Source of the DNA: a virus
Length of the DNA stretch: 25,310 nucleotides
Strand: one strand, 5' to 3'
Virus record (IMG/VR): IMGVR_UViG_3300000148_000008
Coordinates: 1 to 25,310 of that record
Position numbers and translations under genes: made by a program. The notes beneath the pieces were generated by a model. It worked only from the letters and a program-made list of their open reading frames with translations, was not told the DNA's origin and did not search any database. How positions within the stretch are numbered: position 1 is the stretch's first letter; each line of letters opens with the position of its first letter. This document shows, piece after piece, positions 1 to 7,932 of the stretch.

Positions 1-32
1 CAGAATTTAGAATCAAATGGCCAAGGGGAGAA

Positions 33-257
33 ATGGGATCTCCACCTGCTGATTCCGAACAGTATATGCTTATTGAACATATGTCCGGACAAATGGATAA
101 AATTACCATTCGTTTAGAAAAAATGATGAACAACGGAGTAAACATCATAAGATTACAAGAAGATGTTAAGGCCATGAGAGATGATATTGAGAAGTTGAAA
201 GACAGTAATCGTAGTATAATTTATGAAAATGGTAACACTCATAAAAAAAAGGAATAA
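33..257 (+). CDS. Small charged coiled-coil protein, start uncertain
   Basis: I do not recognise this protein. From the ATG at 33 it has 74 residues. The central part (about residues 20-60) is a charged heptad-like helix (IRLEKMM, LQEDVKAMRDDIEKLKD) that suggests a coiled coil. There is no signal peptide or membrane segment. A Shine-Dalgarno-like AAGGGGAG lies just upstream of the ATG. However, the reading frame stays open to the left edge of the window (codons from base 3), so this may instead be the C-terminal end of a longer protein. It ends 1 base before the next start, so the two are probably co-transcribed. Confidence 0.55.
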   Translation: MGSPPADSEQYMLIEHMSGQMDKITIRLEKMMNNGVNIIRLQEDVKAMRDDIEKLKDSNRSIIYENGNTHKKKE

Positions 258-258
258 A

Positions 259-585
259 ATGAAGAAAATAATAACAACACTTTTTATATTATTGTTTGTG
301 AATATTGCTATTGCTTTAGAATACAAGCCGGGTAAGGCGCATCCAAATAAAGAGGGCGTTGTTGGTCTATTGTTAATACTAAACGGTACAATAATTGAAC
401 ACGTTTTTAAACCAAACATATCAACTTGTCTTAAATCTAAAAGAGTAGCACAAAGACAAATGGATTCAAATGGTAAAAGCGAGAGAGTACAATTTGCTTG
501 TAAGATATTAGTAGCAGATTTAGAAGAAGATTCACAGACAAAATATGGATTAAGAATAACTAAAATAATATCAGGAGGAAACTAA
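259..585 (+). CDS. Small secreted protein, first of a tandem paralogous pair
   Basis: The 108-residue product starts MKKIITTLFILLFVNIAIA, a clear Sec signal peptide (basic start, hydrophobic core, likely cut near residue 19), so it should act in the periplasm or beyond. I chose the ATG at 259 because AAAAAAGGA sits just upstream and the signal peptide begins there; an in-frame ATG at 223 would add 12 residues overlapping the previous gene. The mature part has two cysteines in a motif (CLKSKRVAQ, then FAC about 25 residues later) shared with the next gene. The family is not recognised. The gene is coupled by a TAATG overlap to the paralogue downstream. Confidence 0.7.
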   Translation: MKKIITTLFILLFVNIAIALEYKPGKAHPNKEGVVGLLLILNGTIIEHVFKPNISTCLKSKRVAQRQMDSNGKSERVQFACKILVADLEEDSQTKYGLRITKIISGGN

Positions 586-1013
586 TGAACAAGTTAGAAA
601 AGTATATAATTATATGTATGTTTTTTACCATACTTTTTGTAGGTTTAAACGTAAAAGCAGAAACACAAGAAGCACTAGATGTTGCTGAGAAGAAAGGCCT
701 TATAGATTTAACTCCATCTGAACCAGAAATAGGCATTGTATTTGCAGTTTGTATATTTGAAAATGAAGATGGTACAAGGAAATTAGTAGATCATAGAGAA
801 GCTATTAATATGAGTCACTGCTTGAAAGAGAAAAGAAAAGCGGAAAAGAAATATAAACAAATGAAGATAGACGGACTAACCGTTGGTTCATTTATATTTG
901 CTTGTGATAAAGTAAAAGCAGAGATAGAGGTATTAGAGAATGGTGATTGGCGTATTGTAAAGATATTAGATAAATATCACGAAGCATATAAAAAGAAGAA
1001 GATTTACGAGTAA
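585..1013 (+). CDS. Small secreted protein, second of a tandem paralogous pair
   Basis: The product has 142 residues with a signal peptide over about residues 1-25 (hydrophobic run YIIICMFFTILFVGLNVKA). Its mature part repeats the pattern of the gene before it: a CLKEKRKAEKK motif, then a conserved F-AC motif about 25-30 residues later, then an A-E-E strand-rich end. This indicates duplication followed by divergence. The two cysteines could form a disulfide in the periplasm. The start overlaps the previous stop as TAATG, with AGGAGGA upstream. Function is unknown; the position beside virion-type genes suggests a late envelope role, which is inference only. Confidence 0.7.
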   Translation: MNKLEKYIIICMFFTILFVGLNVKAETQEALDVAEKKGLIDLTPSEPEIGIVFAVCIFENEDGTRKLVDHREAINMSHCLKEKRKAEKKYKQMKIDGLTVGSFIFACDKVKAEIEVLENGDWRIVKILDKYHEAYKKKKIYE

Positions 1014-1016
1014 TAT

Positions 1017-3407
1017 ATGAAATTTAAAGATTACGTATTAGAAAGTATTATCGATATACCAAGACTTACTTATGCACCTGGTGTATTTGATAATGCTAAT
1101 ACGTCTAATCCAAAAATTAAAGCTAGTGTTAAGAAATTAATTAACAATCAGATTAAAGAATTTGAACAAGACTATCCTATATTGAAAATATCTTTAATTG
1201 GTTCTATTCTAACAAAGAGATATAGAAATGACGCAGACTTGGACATCAATGTATTGTTTGATGTACCAAAAGAAAAACAAGAAGATGAAAGAGTAGCACT
1301 TTCACAAAAGTATTTGTCTTCTAAAAATCCCGACAATATTCAAGGTAAAGAAATTCCAGGAACTAAACACCCTATTAATTTTTACTTTATTACAGATCAG
1401 GAAACATATGACGATCAAAATAAAAAAGCTGATGCTGTGTTTGATATAGAAAAAGATAAGTTTGTTAAACGACCAGATGATTTTGTTTTTAATACAGACT
1501 TATATGTAAAAGAGTTTGGAAGAAAAGTACAAGAATTAGACGTAGTTAAAGGTGAACTAAAAAGAGATATAATTGACTATGATGAATTAAAAGAATTACA
1601 ACCAAATGATGTTTTAGATTTACAAGATAAACTAAACGATAAGATAGAAGAAATAGAAGATAACCTTAACGACATTATTAAGATTGGTGATACTGTTGAC
1701 GCTGAAAGAAGATCAGCATTTGATAGTGATATGTCACCAGATGAGATTAGAAAGTATGGTATCAAAAATAAATTACCTAAAAATGTTATCTATAAGATGT
1801 TAGAAAAATATCACTATCTAAAATTTTATAAGAAATGTAAACAAATTTTAGATGATGGTAAAGTAACAGACGCTGAAATAGATAGTTTAAAAACTGAATC
1901 AATTGCTAGTGCTTGGAATACTCTTATTAGAAAAACAATTAAAGCTCCAAGAATGAGAGCAGGTATTAACTTATATTTAAAATATATCAGACAAGGTATG
2001 AAAGACGCTAAAAACAAAGCGGCTCAACATGCTGGTATAGATTATAATGAATTTAGTCTAGCAGTTAAAGACGTAGGATTACCAGAGGACTATGTAACAG
2101 AAGTCAGATCAGGTAAATTAACTCCAAATAGATCAGGTAAAACAATGGCGTTCACATTTGGTCGTTTTAATCCACCAACAATTGGACACGAAAAGTTAAT
2201 CAAAAAGGTTGCTAGTCAATCAGCAAATGATTACAGAATATTTTTAAGCAGATCACAAGATAGTAAAAAGAATCCTTTAGATCCAAATACTAAATTGAGA
2301 TTTATGAAAGATATATTTAAACAATATAGTAACAAGATAGAATTAAATTCTACCAACATGGTTTTAGATTTAGCAACTATGATCTATAAAAAAGATTATG
2401 AAAATATTATCATGGTAGTTGGTAGTGATAGAGTAAATGAATTTTCAACGATACTTAAAAAGTATAATGGTACCAAAAGCAGACATGGTTATTATTTTTT
2501 TGGTGATATAAACGTAGTATCAGCTGGCGAAAGAGATCCTGACGCTGAAGGAGCAATGGGTATGTCAGCAAGTAAAATGAGAAAAGCTGCAGCAGCTGGA
2601 GATTTTAAATTATTTAAAAAAGGATTGCCACCAACATATAGAAGTATACCTAATATTGAAAGATTGATGAAGTCAGTTAGACACGGTATGAACTTGGCTC
2701 TGGAATCAAGAGGACCTGTAGCAAGTATGGCAGAATTTGAACAACAACAAATTAGAGATTTATATGTTAGAGAAGTAATCTTTAACATAGGAGATAAAGT
2801 AAATTACACAAAAGAAGATTTACAAGGAATAGTAAAAAGAAGAGGAACAAATTATATTGTTTTAGAAGACAATAGTAATAGTTTACATAAGGCTTGGATA
2901 TGGGATTGTATTCCAATATCATCTGACAAAGAAGCCGCTGTAAGAGAATACAATTTAGATGTAGATTACGGGTTTAAAGCTGTATCTAGTATCGAAGAAG
3001 TAACAATTAAAGTGACACCTACACAGGATAAAGTCATAAGTAAAAAGACTAAACGATTTAGCGAATTTAAGAAAGATTTAAATATGAATAAAGATAAAAA
3101 AGAATCTTATGAAATTGGACACGATTATGCCAAACATACGATCTCATTAACTCCAGGGCAAGATGGATACGATCCAAACTACAAAGGTGGCGAATATGTC
3201 CCTAGTAAACCTGAAGATAACAAGAAACAAGTAGTTACAAGACCTATGACGACTGATATAGGTAAAAAAGATATTGAAAAATGGGCAATGTCGGATGCTA
3301 CAATTGATAAATATAGAGATAGATATAGAGAAGAATGGCGTTCTAAACTAGACGAAGTAGTAACTAGAATGTTATCAAAATTAGAGATAAACAAGGTAGA
3401 TATTTAA
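1017..3407 (+). CDS. Double nucleotidyltransferase: pol-beta-like plus NMNAT-like cytidylyltransferase, possible head-internal protein
   Basis: This 796-residue protein carries two catalytic-looking domains. Residues about 55-180 contain a polymerase-beta-type nucleotidyltransferase signature: G62-S63 followed by acidic residues D74 and D76 in NDADLDINVLFD. Residues about 377-530 form a cytidylyltransferase/NMNAT-like Rossmann domain: GRFNPPTIGH (T388, G390, H391 as the T/HxGH motif) and a C-terminal SASKMR (residues 517-522) matching the ISTxxR-type motif. Residues about 585-640 look like a small SH3/KOW-like fold, and the C-terminus is a charged helix. The family suggests nucleotidyl or adenylyl transfer, possibly in NAD metabolism, but the substrate is not shown. 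The N-terminus MKFKDYVLES resembles the T4 capsid-targeting sequence. It is coupled by TAATG to the next gene. Confidence 0.75.
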   Translation: MKFKDYVLESIIDIPRLTYAPGVFDNANTSNPKIKASVKKLINNQIKEFEQDYPILKISLIGSILTKRYRNDADLDINVLFDVPKEKQEDERVALSQKYLSSKNPDNIQGKEIPGTKHPINFYFITDQETYDDQNKKADAVFDIEKDKFVKRPDDFVFNTDLYVKEFGRKVQELDVVKGELKRDIIDYDELKELQPNDVLDLQDKLNDKIEEIEDNLNDIIKIGDTVDAERRSAFDSDMSPDEIRKYGIKNKLPKNVIYKMLEKYHYLKFYKKCKQILDDGKVTDAEIDSLKTESIASAWNTLIRKTIKAPRMRAGINLYLKYIRQGMKDAKNKAAQHAGIDYNEFSLAVKDVGLPEDYVTEVRSGKLTPNRSGKTMAFTFGRFNPPTIGHEKLIKKVASQSANDYRIFLSRSQDSKKNPLDPNTKLRFMKDIFKQYSNKIELNSTNMVLDLATMIYKKDYENIIMVVGSDRVNEFSTILKKYNGTKSRHGYYFFGDINVVSAGERDPDAEGAMGMSASKMRKAAAAGDFKLFKKGLPPTYRSIPNIERLMKSVRHGMNLALESRGPVASMAEFEQQQIRDLYVREVIFNIGDKVNYTKEDLQGIVKRRGTNYIVLEDNSNSLHKAWIWDCIPISSDKEAAVREYNLDVDYGFKAVSSIEEVTIKVTPTQDKVISKKTKRFSEFKKDLNMNKDKKESYEIGHDYAKHTISLTPGQDGYDPNYKGGEYVPSKPEDNKKQVVTRPMTTDIGKKDIEKWAMSDATIDKYRDRYREEWRSKLDEVVTRMLSKLEINKVDI

Positions 3408-3715
3408 TGAGTAAAACACTAAAAGAATTTAGAACACAGTTACATGAAGCAACAGCTTCAAAAACTAATTTACAATACATTAGAGCTAAAACTGCTAAAA
3501 ACGATCATTTTGAAACTAGAAGATATATCGCTGCTGAAATTTTAAGAGATAAAAAATTAGCAGATACTTACTCGGCATTAGAAGTAGTACATGACAACTA
3601 TGCTTCTGTCGTGGGTAATGACGCTATTGCATTAAGACAAAAACTTGAAAGAGAGTTACAAAAACAATTAAAACAAAAAATTTCCAATTGGGACGAAGTA
3701 TGGAGTGACCTATAA
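3407..3715 (+). CDS. Small helical protein with capsid-targeting-like N-terminus
   Basis: The 102-residue helical, charged protein is not recognised. It begins MSKTLKEFRTQLHEA, which resembles the T4 internal-protein targeting sequence, including an L-x-E-A junction of the sort T4 prohead protease gp21 cuts (LHE/A). The rest is basic and helical (for example RQKLERELQKQLKQK). It overlaps its neighbours on both sides as TAATG, so it is translated together with the nucleotidyltransferase before it and the long K/E-rich protein after it. A head-internal role is inference from the N-terminus only. Confidence 0.65.
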   Translation: MSKTLKEFRTQLHEATASKTNLQYIRAKTAKNDHFETRRYIAAEILRDKKLADTYSALEVVHDNYASVVGNDAIALRQKLERELQKQLKQKISNWDEVWSDL

Positions 3716-5379
3716 TGAGTAGATATAGAAAAACAATGAATGAGGCTTTAAATGAAGTCAATAATAGACATAATATAGAAGAAAATATTTCTGTTAAAAA
3801 ATATAAAAATGCTGTAACTCCAGACAAAGATGGATTACAAATTTCAAAAAGTGGTGGTATGTCAGGTTCAATTTTTATTAAAAACAAAAAAGAATTAAAA
3901 GACTTATTAGATAAACTTAATAAAAACTCATCTAATTTAAAAGAAGAAATTGTTTTACAAGAAGTTGATTTAAAAGAATTTGAAGAAGTTGAGTTAAATG
4001 AATTTACTGTAGATCAAATTAGTAAGTTAGCAAAATCGTATGCTGATCTTGCTGGTAAAACAATGTCAATGGCCAATGTAAATAAATTAAGAAAAATATT
4101 CGATAAAATACCTGACAGTTCTTTAAATGATTTAAGAAAGAAAAAAATACCTTTTATATCAGGTCTTGCGTTATCACGTATGATACAAAAGAAGATGCCA
4201 GTTACTGAAGATATGTCCCAAGGATTTGTTGTAAAATTTACATCTAAAAAAGATGGTAAAATTGGTTCGGCTTGGTATAAAGATGAAAAAGATGCGAAAG
4301 AGTTTTTATCAAAATTAAAATCAGACGGCGGTAATGGTGTTATATCTAAAAATGATGGAAAGTATTTTGATGAAACTACAGACGAAGTAATGATAGGTGA
4401 AAATAATACTCAGAAGTACACGTGGAAAGATATTAATATTGCGCTTACAAACTCTGGTATGAGCCCACAACAAATTTTAAAAGTTATCTCGGCACTCAAA
4501 GGTAAACATATTAAAGAAGAAACACTTGTAGAATTTACCGATAAACAAATCACAATGGCAAAAGGTATTGCTTTTGATAAGAGATATAAAGGTGGTAACA
4601 TGACTAAAGCAACTGAGATGATTAATAAGATTGCTAAAGGATTAGCAGACAACCCTGAAGTTGCAAATGCGTTACGACAAGCAAATGAAGAAGTGGAAGT
4701 TGAAGAAGGTAAAATGTCGGATATTCACAATATGATGAAAGATGGTAAGTCAGCAACAGAAATAGCAAAAGCATTAAAACTTAATCCTAAAACTCTTAAA
4801 GATATTTTAGGCGAAGTACAAGAAGCAAATGATGTTCCAGCGACTGATAAAAAAGAACCTACTGAAGAAGGTGAATCTGTAGAAAAACAATTGATGGCTG
4901 CTTTAGCTCAAGTAGCATTATTAAAACAAAAATTAGAAAATGAAAAGAACAAAGCAGTTAAACCAAAACCAAATCCAATAACTGGAGAAGTTCCATTAAC
5001 TGTTGGTATTGCTCACGCAGAGTTTAAAAAAGAAAAAGAAAAAGAAGTTAAAGAAACTTACATTGTAAAATATGTAGACCCTTTAAACAAAAAGAATTTA
5101 CGTATGAAACACCCTAATGAAAAAGACGCACAAGATATGAAGGATAGATTGAAAAAAAGTGGTGTTAAAGAGATTGAAATAGTAAAAGAAGCTATGAGTG
5201 ATAAAGAAAACAGAGTACAAAGAGCAAAAGATATGATTAAGTATTATGATGCTCAAAAGAAAGCCGCTCTGAAAGGTAAGAATAAAGATTTAGCAAAAAA
5301 GATGTTAAAAAATGAAATGACTGGTGCAGCTAACTTGGTAGATAAAATACTATCGAAAAAATTAAAAGGAGAGAAGTAA
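3715..5379 (+). CDS. Long K/E-rich protein with internal repeats, possible virion-internal or scaffold-like protein
   Basis: The 554 residues are extremely rich in Lys, Glu and Asp, with no signal peptide or membrane segment. Two internal repeat families are visible. One has LNEFTVDQI (about residue 94) and LVEFTDKQI (about 271), each followed by a short helical, A/K-rich stretch. The other has VVKF...KDAKEFLSKLK (about 172-203) and IVKY...KDAQDMKDRLKKSG (about 450-483). Residues about 338-366 look like a helix-turn-helix (DGKSATEIAKALKLNPKTL). Many L/V-x-E sites occur, the kind T4-type prohead proteases cut. Homologous-looking proteins occur in marine T4-likes, but I cannot name a function. 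It is coupled by TAATG on both sides. Confidence 0.65.
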   Translation: MSRYRKTMNEALNEVNNRHNIEENISVKKYKNAVTPDKDGLQISKSGGMSGSIFIKNKKELKDLLDKLNKNSSNLKEEIVLQEVDLKEFEEVELNEFTVDQISKLAKSYADLAGKTMSMANVNKLRKIFDKIPDSSLNDLRKKKIPFISGLALSRMIQKKMPVTEDMSQGFVVKFTSKKDGKIGSAWYKDEKDAKEFLSKLKSDGGNGVISKNDGKYFDETTDEVMIGENNTQKYTWKDINIALTNSGMSPQQILKVISALKGKHIKEETLVEFTDKQITMAKGIAFDKRYKGGNMTKATEMINKIAKGLADNPEVANALRQANEEVEVEEGKMSDIHNMMKDGKSATEIAKALKLNPKTLKDILGEVQEANDVPATDKKEPTEEGESVEKQLMAALAQVALLKQKLENEKNKAVKPKPNPITGEVPLTVGIAHAEFKKEKEKEVKETYIVKYVDPLNKKNLRMKHPNEKDAQDMKDRLKKSGVKEIEIVKEAMSDKENRVQRAKDMIKYYDAQKKAALKGKNKDLAKKMLKNEMTGAANLVDKILSKKLKGEK

Positions 5380-5942
5380 TGAATTATTTAAAACACAAAC
5401 CAGGTAGTATTGAAGAAATATCAGCAAAAATGTCAAATTATGCTACTGAATCAGAATATAAAAAAGTATTCAAAAAAGAATTAGAAAAGTCGGGTAAAGG
5501 AATTGGTGCTATGACACCTGCTGAAAAAAAGAATTTCTTTAATGACATAGACAGCAAGTACACAGCAAAAAATGAAGAAGATGCTTACGAGAATGATAGA
5601 TATATTATCAAAAATGGTAAAGCAACTTTAGACAATTCAAATACACCTGATAAAAAAAATCATGTATATGCTGATGGTCATAAAGACGCTGAAAAGAAAG
5701 CAAAAGAAAAAGGCATTAAAGAAGAAGCAGTTAAACAAGAATCTATGTTAGATGCTGTTAAATCTGTATGGCAAATGGCTGCTGAAGAAGAAGAAAAAAA
5801 AGGTACAGCTGAAGGCGAACCTGAATTTAAAAATCCTAAAAACATTAAAGGTTCAAAAAATAATACATTCAAGGGAAAAGCTGACACAGGTACAAAGAAA
5901 ACACAAGTGCAACTAGAACCAGAAGTCGATTACAAAAATTAA
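5379..5942 (+). CDS. Acidic/basic low-complexity protein sharing a domain with the upstream K/E-rich protein
   Basis: The 187-residue hydrophilic protein has no membrane segment. Residues about 75-118 (YIIKNGKAT...GHKDAEKKAKEKGIKE) match the style of the repeat in the preceding gene (VKY...KDAQDMKDRLKKSG), so the two seem to share a small K-rich domain. A short amphipathic stretch, SMLDAVKSVWQMAAEEEE, lies near residue 125 and the C-terminus is disordered and lysine-rich. It starts in a TAATG overlap with GGAGAG upstream. Function is unknown; a virion-internal or assembly role is plausible from the context. Confidence 0.6.
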   Translation: MNYLKHKPGSIEEISAKMSNYATESEYKKVFKKELEKSGKGIGAMTPAEKKNFFNDIDSKYTAKNEEDAYENDRYIIKNGKATLDNSNTPDKKNHVYADGHKDAEKKAKEKGIKEEAVKQESMLDAVKSVWQMAAEEEEKKGTAEGEPEFKNPKNIKGSKNNTFKGKADTGTKKTQVQLEPEVDYKN

Positions 5943-5960
5943 TCTAAAAATCTTCACATT

Positions 5961-6455
5961 ATGAAAAATCTACCAAGAATATATTGTGATATGGATGGTG
6001 TACTTTGTGACTTTACAACACAAGTAGAGAAAGCCGCTGGAACGTCTAAAGCTAAATGGATGGCTAAAGGTGGAAGCGAAAAATGGCTTAAAGTATTAGA
6101 ATATCCTAAGTTTTGGGAAAATATGCCTTGGATATCACAAGGTAAAGTCATGTGGAACTTCATCAGTAAGTATAAACCACACATACTATCAGCATATTTA
6201 GAAAAGACATTTGATCCTAATTGTATACCAGGTAAGTCTGCTTGGTGTAGAAAGAATTTAGGGTTATCTGGAGGTAGAGTTAATCTAGTAAGAAGATCAG
6301 ATAAAAAAAATTATGCTAAAGTAGGGGGTCAACCTGCGATACTAATAGACGATTACGATAAAAACACATCACAATTTACACAAAAAGGCGGTATAGGGAT
6401 TACATTTAAATCTGCTAGTCAAGTCATCGCTGAGTTAAAAAAACTGGGCTTCTAA
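5961..6455 (+). CDS. HAD-superfamily phosphatase, 5'(3')-deoxyribonucleotidase-like
   Basis: This 164-residue protein shows the HAD catalytic motif I near its start: YCDMDGVLCDF, with nucleophile D10 and acid/base D12. Candidate motif II is ILSAY (S77), a lysine of motif III lies within about 115-120 (DKKNYAK), and motif IV acidic residues are D130-D131 in ILIDDYDKN. Such proteins often dephosphorylate deoxyribonucleoside monophosphates, and short HADs of this kind are common in marine T4-like phages. The exact substrate is inferred. There is no strong Shine-Dalgarno before the ATG at 5961, but the next ATG lies inside motif I, so this start is needed. It is the last gene before a T4-type late promoter. 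Confidence 0.75.
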   Translation: MKNLPRIYCDMDGVLCDFTTQVEKAAGTSKAKWMAKGGSEKWLKVLEYPKFWENMPWISQGKVMWNFISKYKPHILSAYLEKTFDPNCIPGKSAWCRKNLGLSGGRVNLVRRSDKKNYAKVGGQPAILIDDYDKNTSQFTQKGGIGITFKSASQVIAELKKLGF

Positions 6456-6465
6456 TATCTATTCT

Positions 6466-6473
6466 TATAAATA
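6466..6473 (+). promoter_or_regulatory. T4-type late promoter (TATAAATA)
   Basis: An exact match to the T4 late promoter -10 element TATAAATA stands in the 68-base gap before the structural gene at 6524. The predicted start of transcription, about 6 bases downstream, would give a leader of about 45 bases containing AAGGAG. This implies gp55/gp33-like late transcription factors elsewhere in the genome. Confidence 0.75.
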
Positions 6474-6523
6474 TTAGGGTTATATAACAAAAACAAATTA
6501 AACGTTTAAATTAAGGAGATTTT

Positions 6524-7096
6524 ATGAGTTTATGGGGAAATGACATTAAACCTAAAAATCTAACTACTGCAGAAGCCAAAGAAGTTTTTGCGACACCACA
6601 AGGGTGGGTTAGAGAAGCAGGTTCAATACTTTCTGGTAATGGCAATACGAGTGCTGATCCAGAAGTATTAGTAGCAATCGGAGGATTGAACGTGAATATG
6701 GGTACGGCAAATATTACAGAAATTGAATGGATTACTACAACAGCAGATGTATCAGCAGGATACCTTATGTCTGTTAGAGTAAGATTTAATGAAGCAGTAG
6801 ATATTACTAGTACACCGTATGTTGCGGTACAAAATAATAACGCAGGTTCTGGTTCAGGACGTGGACCTTACAACTTGCAATACGCAAGTGGTACAGGAAC
6901 AAATGAAATTGTATTTACTTCAACAATAGCTGCAGCTTCAGCAGCAACAGCCGCAGATGATGTACTTAGCATTGGCGCTAACGCAATGAATCTTGACGGT
7001 GGTACAGTTAAAGATGCAGGTACAACAACAGCATCAGCTATTACTAATGCAGTAGGCATTGGTACAGCGGCTGGTACAGTTACAGTAGTAGCATAA
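6524..7096 (+). CDS. Virion structural protein, Ig-like/decoration-type
   Basis: The 190-residue protein begins MSLWGNDIKPKNLT and continues with a VFATPQGWVRE motif, an opening I associate with abundant structural proteins of marine T4-like phages. Residues about 70-135 read like a beta-sandwich (VRVRFNEAVDITSTPYVAV, then GTNEIVF), similar to Big/SwmB-type domains. The C-terminal third is rich in Ala, Thr and Gly. It has its own late promoter (6466), AAGGAG before the ATG, and is followed directly by a strong hairpin at 7107, so it looks like a highly expressed single-gene late unit. Head decoration or another surface virion role is likely but unproven. Confidence 0.7.
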   Translation: MSLWGNDIKPKNLTTAEAKEVFATPQGWVREAGSILSGNGNTSADPEVLVAIGGLNVNMGTANITEIEWITTTADVSAGYLMSVRVRFNEAVDITSTPYVAVQNNNAGSGSGRGPYNLQYASGTGTNEIVFTSTIAAASAATAADDVLSIGANAMNLDGGTVKDAGTTTASAITNAVGIGTAAGTVTVVA

Positions 7097-7106
7097 TAAC
7101 AAAATC

Positions 7107-7135
7107 ATATAAGGGCGCTCAAAGTGCCCTTATAT
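7107..7135 (+). terminator. Strong hairpin, likely terminator after the structural gene
   Basis: ATATAAGGGC pairs perfectly with GCCCTTATAT, and the inner GC/GT pairs extend the stem to 12 base pairs around the loop TCAAA. It begins 11 bases after the stop codon. The bases following it are A/T alternating rather than a pure T run, so it may be a partial terminator or an mRNA-stabilising 3' end. Confidence 0.7.
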
Positions 7136-7141
7136 ATACTA

Positions 7142-7149
7142 TATGAATA
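7142..7149 (+). promoter_or_regulatory. Possible late promoter (TATGAATA)
   Basis: TATGAATA differs by one base from the T4 late consensus TATAAATA and lies right after the hairpin and 60 bases before the next structural gene at 7209. The position is what one expects of a separate late unit; the mismatch lowers confidence. Confidence 0.4.
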
Positions 7150-7155
7150 AATTGA

Positions 7156-7191
7156 TCTAGGAATTACCTAGAGTAGCATTCCCGAAAAGGG
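7156..7191 (+). other. Two small stem-loops in the 5' leader of the gene at 7209
   Basis: TCTAGG/CCTAGA forms a 6-bp stem with loop AATTA (7156-7172). A weaker CCC/GGG stem with loop GAAAA follows (7181-7191). Both lie between the possible promoter and the Shine-Dalgarno AGGAGA. They could protect the mRNA or tune translation, as leader hairpins do in some T4 late genes. The second stem is only 3 bp and may be chance. Confidence 0.35.
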
Positions 7192-7208
7192 TTAACAGGA
7201 GAAAAGAA

Positions 7209-7670
7209 ATGGCAGATAAGAAAATAACAGCGTTGTCGGATATAGGTAACGCCCTTGCAAGTGCAGACTTGTTTCACGTGGTTGATGATCCAGCAGGAAC
7301 ACCAATCAATAAAAAAATAACAGCAGAAGATGTATTTAATAATGTACCCTCATGGTTAGGTTTAAAACAAGCTTCTCAAACAATCACAGCAGATGGTACA
7401 GCAACTACAGCAGTTGATATACTATCAGCAATAACAGAAATCAATGCAACTTCAGCAACACACGCTTGTGCTATAGCTGATGGAGCAGATGGTCAAGTAA
7501 AGACAATTATCAATACTTCAACATCTGGAACTTATGCAGTAACTATCACTCCAGCAAATTTAAGAGGTTATACAACAATAACATTAAATGCGCCAGGTGA
7601 AACTGTGACTTTATTATTTAAAAATTCAAACTGGAATGTTATCGCCAATCAAGGCGCTGTTGTTGCATAA
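7209..7670 (+). CDS. Virion structural protein, tail-fibre-like
   Basis: The 153-residue protein begins MADKKITALSDIGNALASAD and goes on to PAGTPINKKITAEDV, an opening typical of tail fibre and other virion surface proteins in many phages. The remainder is strand-rich (VKTIINTSTSGTYAVTI, TTITLNAPGETVTLLF) and ends in a short fibre-like tail. AGGAGA stands 6 bases before the ATG. The specific location in the virion is not shown by the sequence. It is followed after 20 bases by a small coiled-coil gene with its own GGAG site. Confidence 0.65.
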   Translation: MADKKITALSDIGNALASADLFHVVDDPAGTPINKKITAEDVFNNVPSWLGLKQASQTITADGTATTAVDILSAITEINATSATHACAIADGADGQVKTIINTSTSGTYAVTITPANLRGYTTITLNAPGETVTLLFKNSNWNVIANQGAVVA

Positions 7671-7690
7671 TATATAATAGGAGTATATAA

Positions 7691-7930
7691 ATGAGTATTG
7701 ATACAAATACATTAGTAACTGAAGGAGAAACATTAAAAAAAGATTTTGATTCTCTATCACAAAAGATTGCGAAAGTTGAAAAAGATTTAGGTACAATGAA
7801 AAGCAATTTGAATGCTGTTTTTGGAGCTATTCAATTAACAGATAAATTAATCGCAGATTCAACTAAATCTGATCCCGTACCAGATGAAGTAACGGCAACA
7901 GAAGTAGAAGATGTACAAAACCCGAGTTAA
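7691..7930 (+). CDS. Small coiled-coil protein
   Basis: The 79-residue acidic protein is not recognised. Residues about 8-60 form a helical heptad pattern (LKKDFDSLSQKIAKVEKDLGTMK), and the C-terminus is an acidic, disordered tail. ATAGGAG lies upstream of the ATG. It stands 2 bases ahead of a short gene with a capsid-targeting-like start. It could be a small virion or chaperone-like oligomerisation protein, but the sequence does not show which. Confidence 0.6.
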   Translation: MSIDTNTLVTEGETLKKDFDSLSQKIAKVEKDLGTMKSNLNAVFGAIQLTDKLIADSTKSDPVPDEVTATEVEDVQNPS

Positions 7931-7932
7931 AA

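Noticed and set aside
153-419. Minus-strand open frames here and elsewhere (for example 1577-1765, 2492-2788, 9340-9651, 13552-13749, 22499-22750)
   Set aside because: They lie inside strong + strand genes, have no ribosome sites, and their composition mirrors the genes they oppose; no minus-strand gene is supported.
7672-7690. TATATAATAGGAGTATATAAATG as a promoter
   Set aside because: The match to TATAAATA is poor and falls on the ribosome site and start codon of the gene at 7691.
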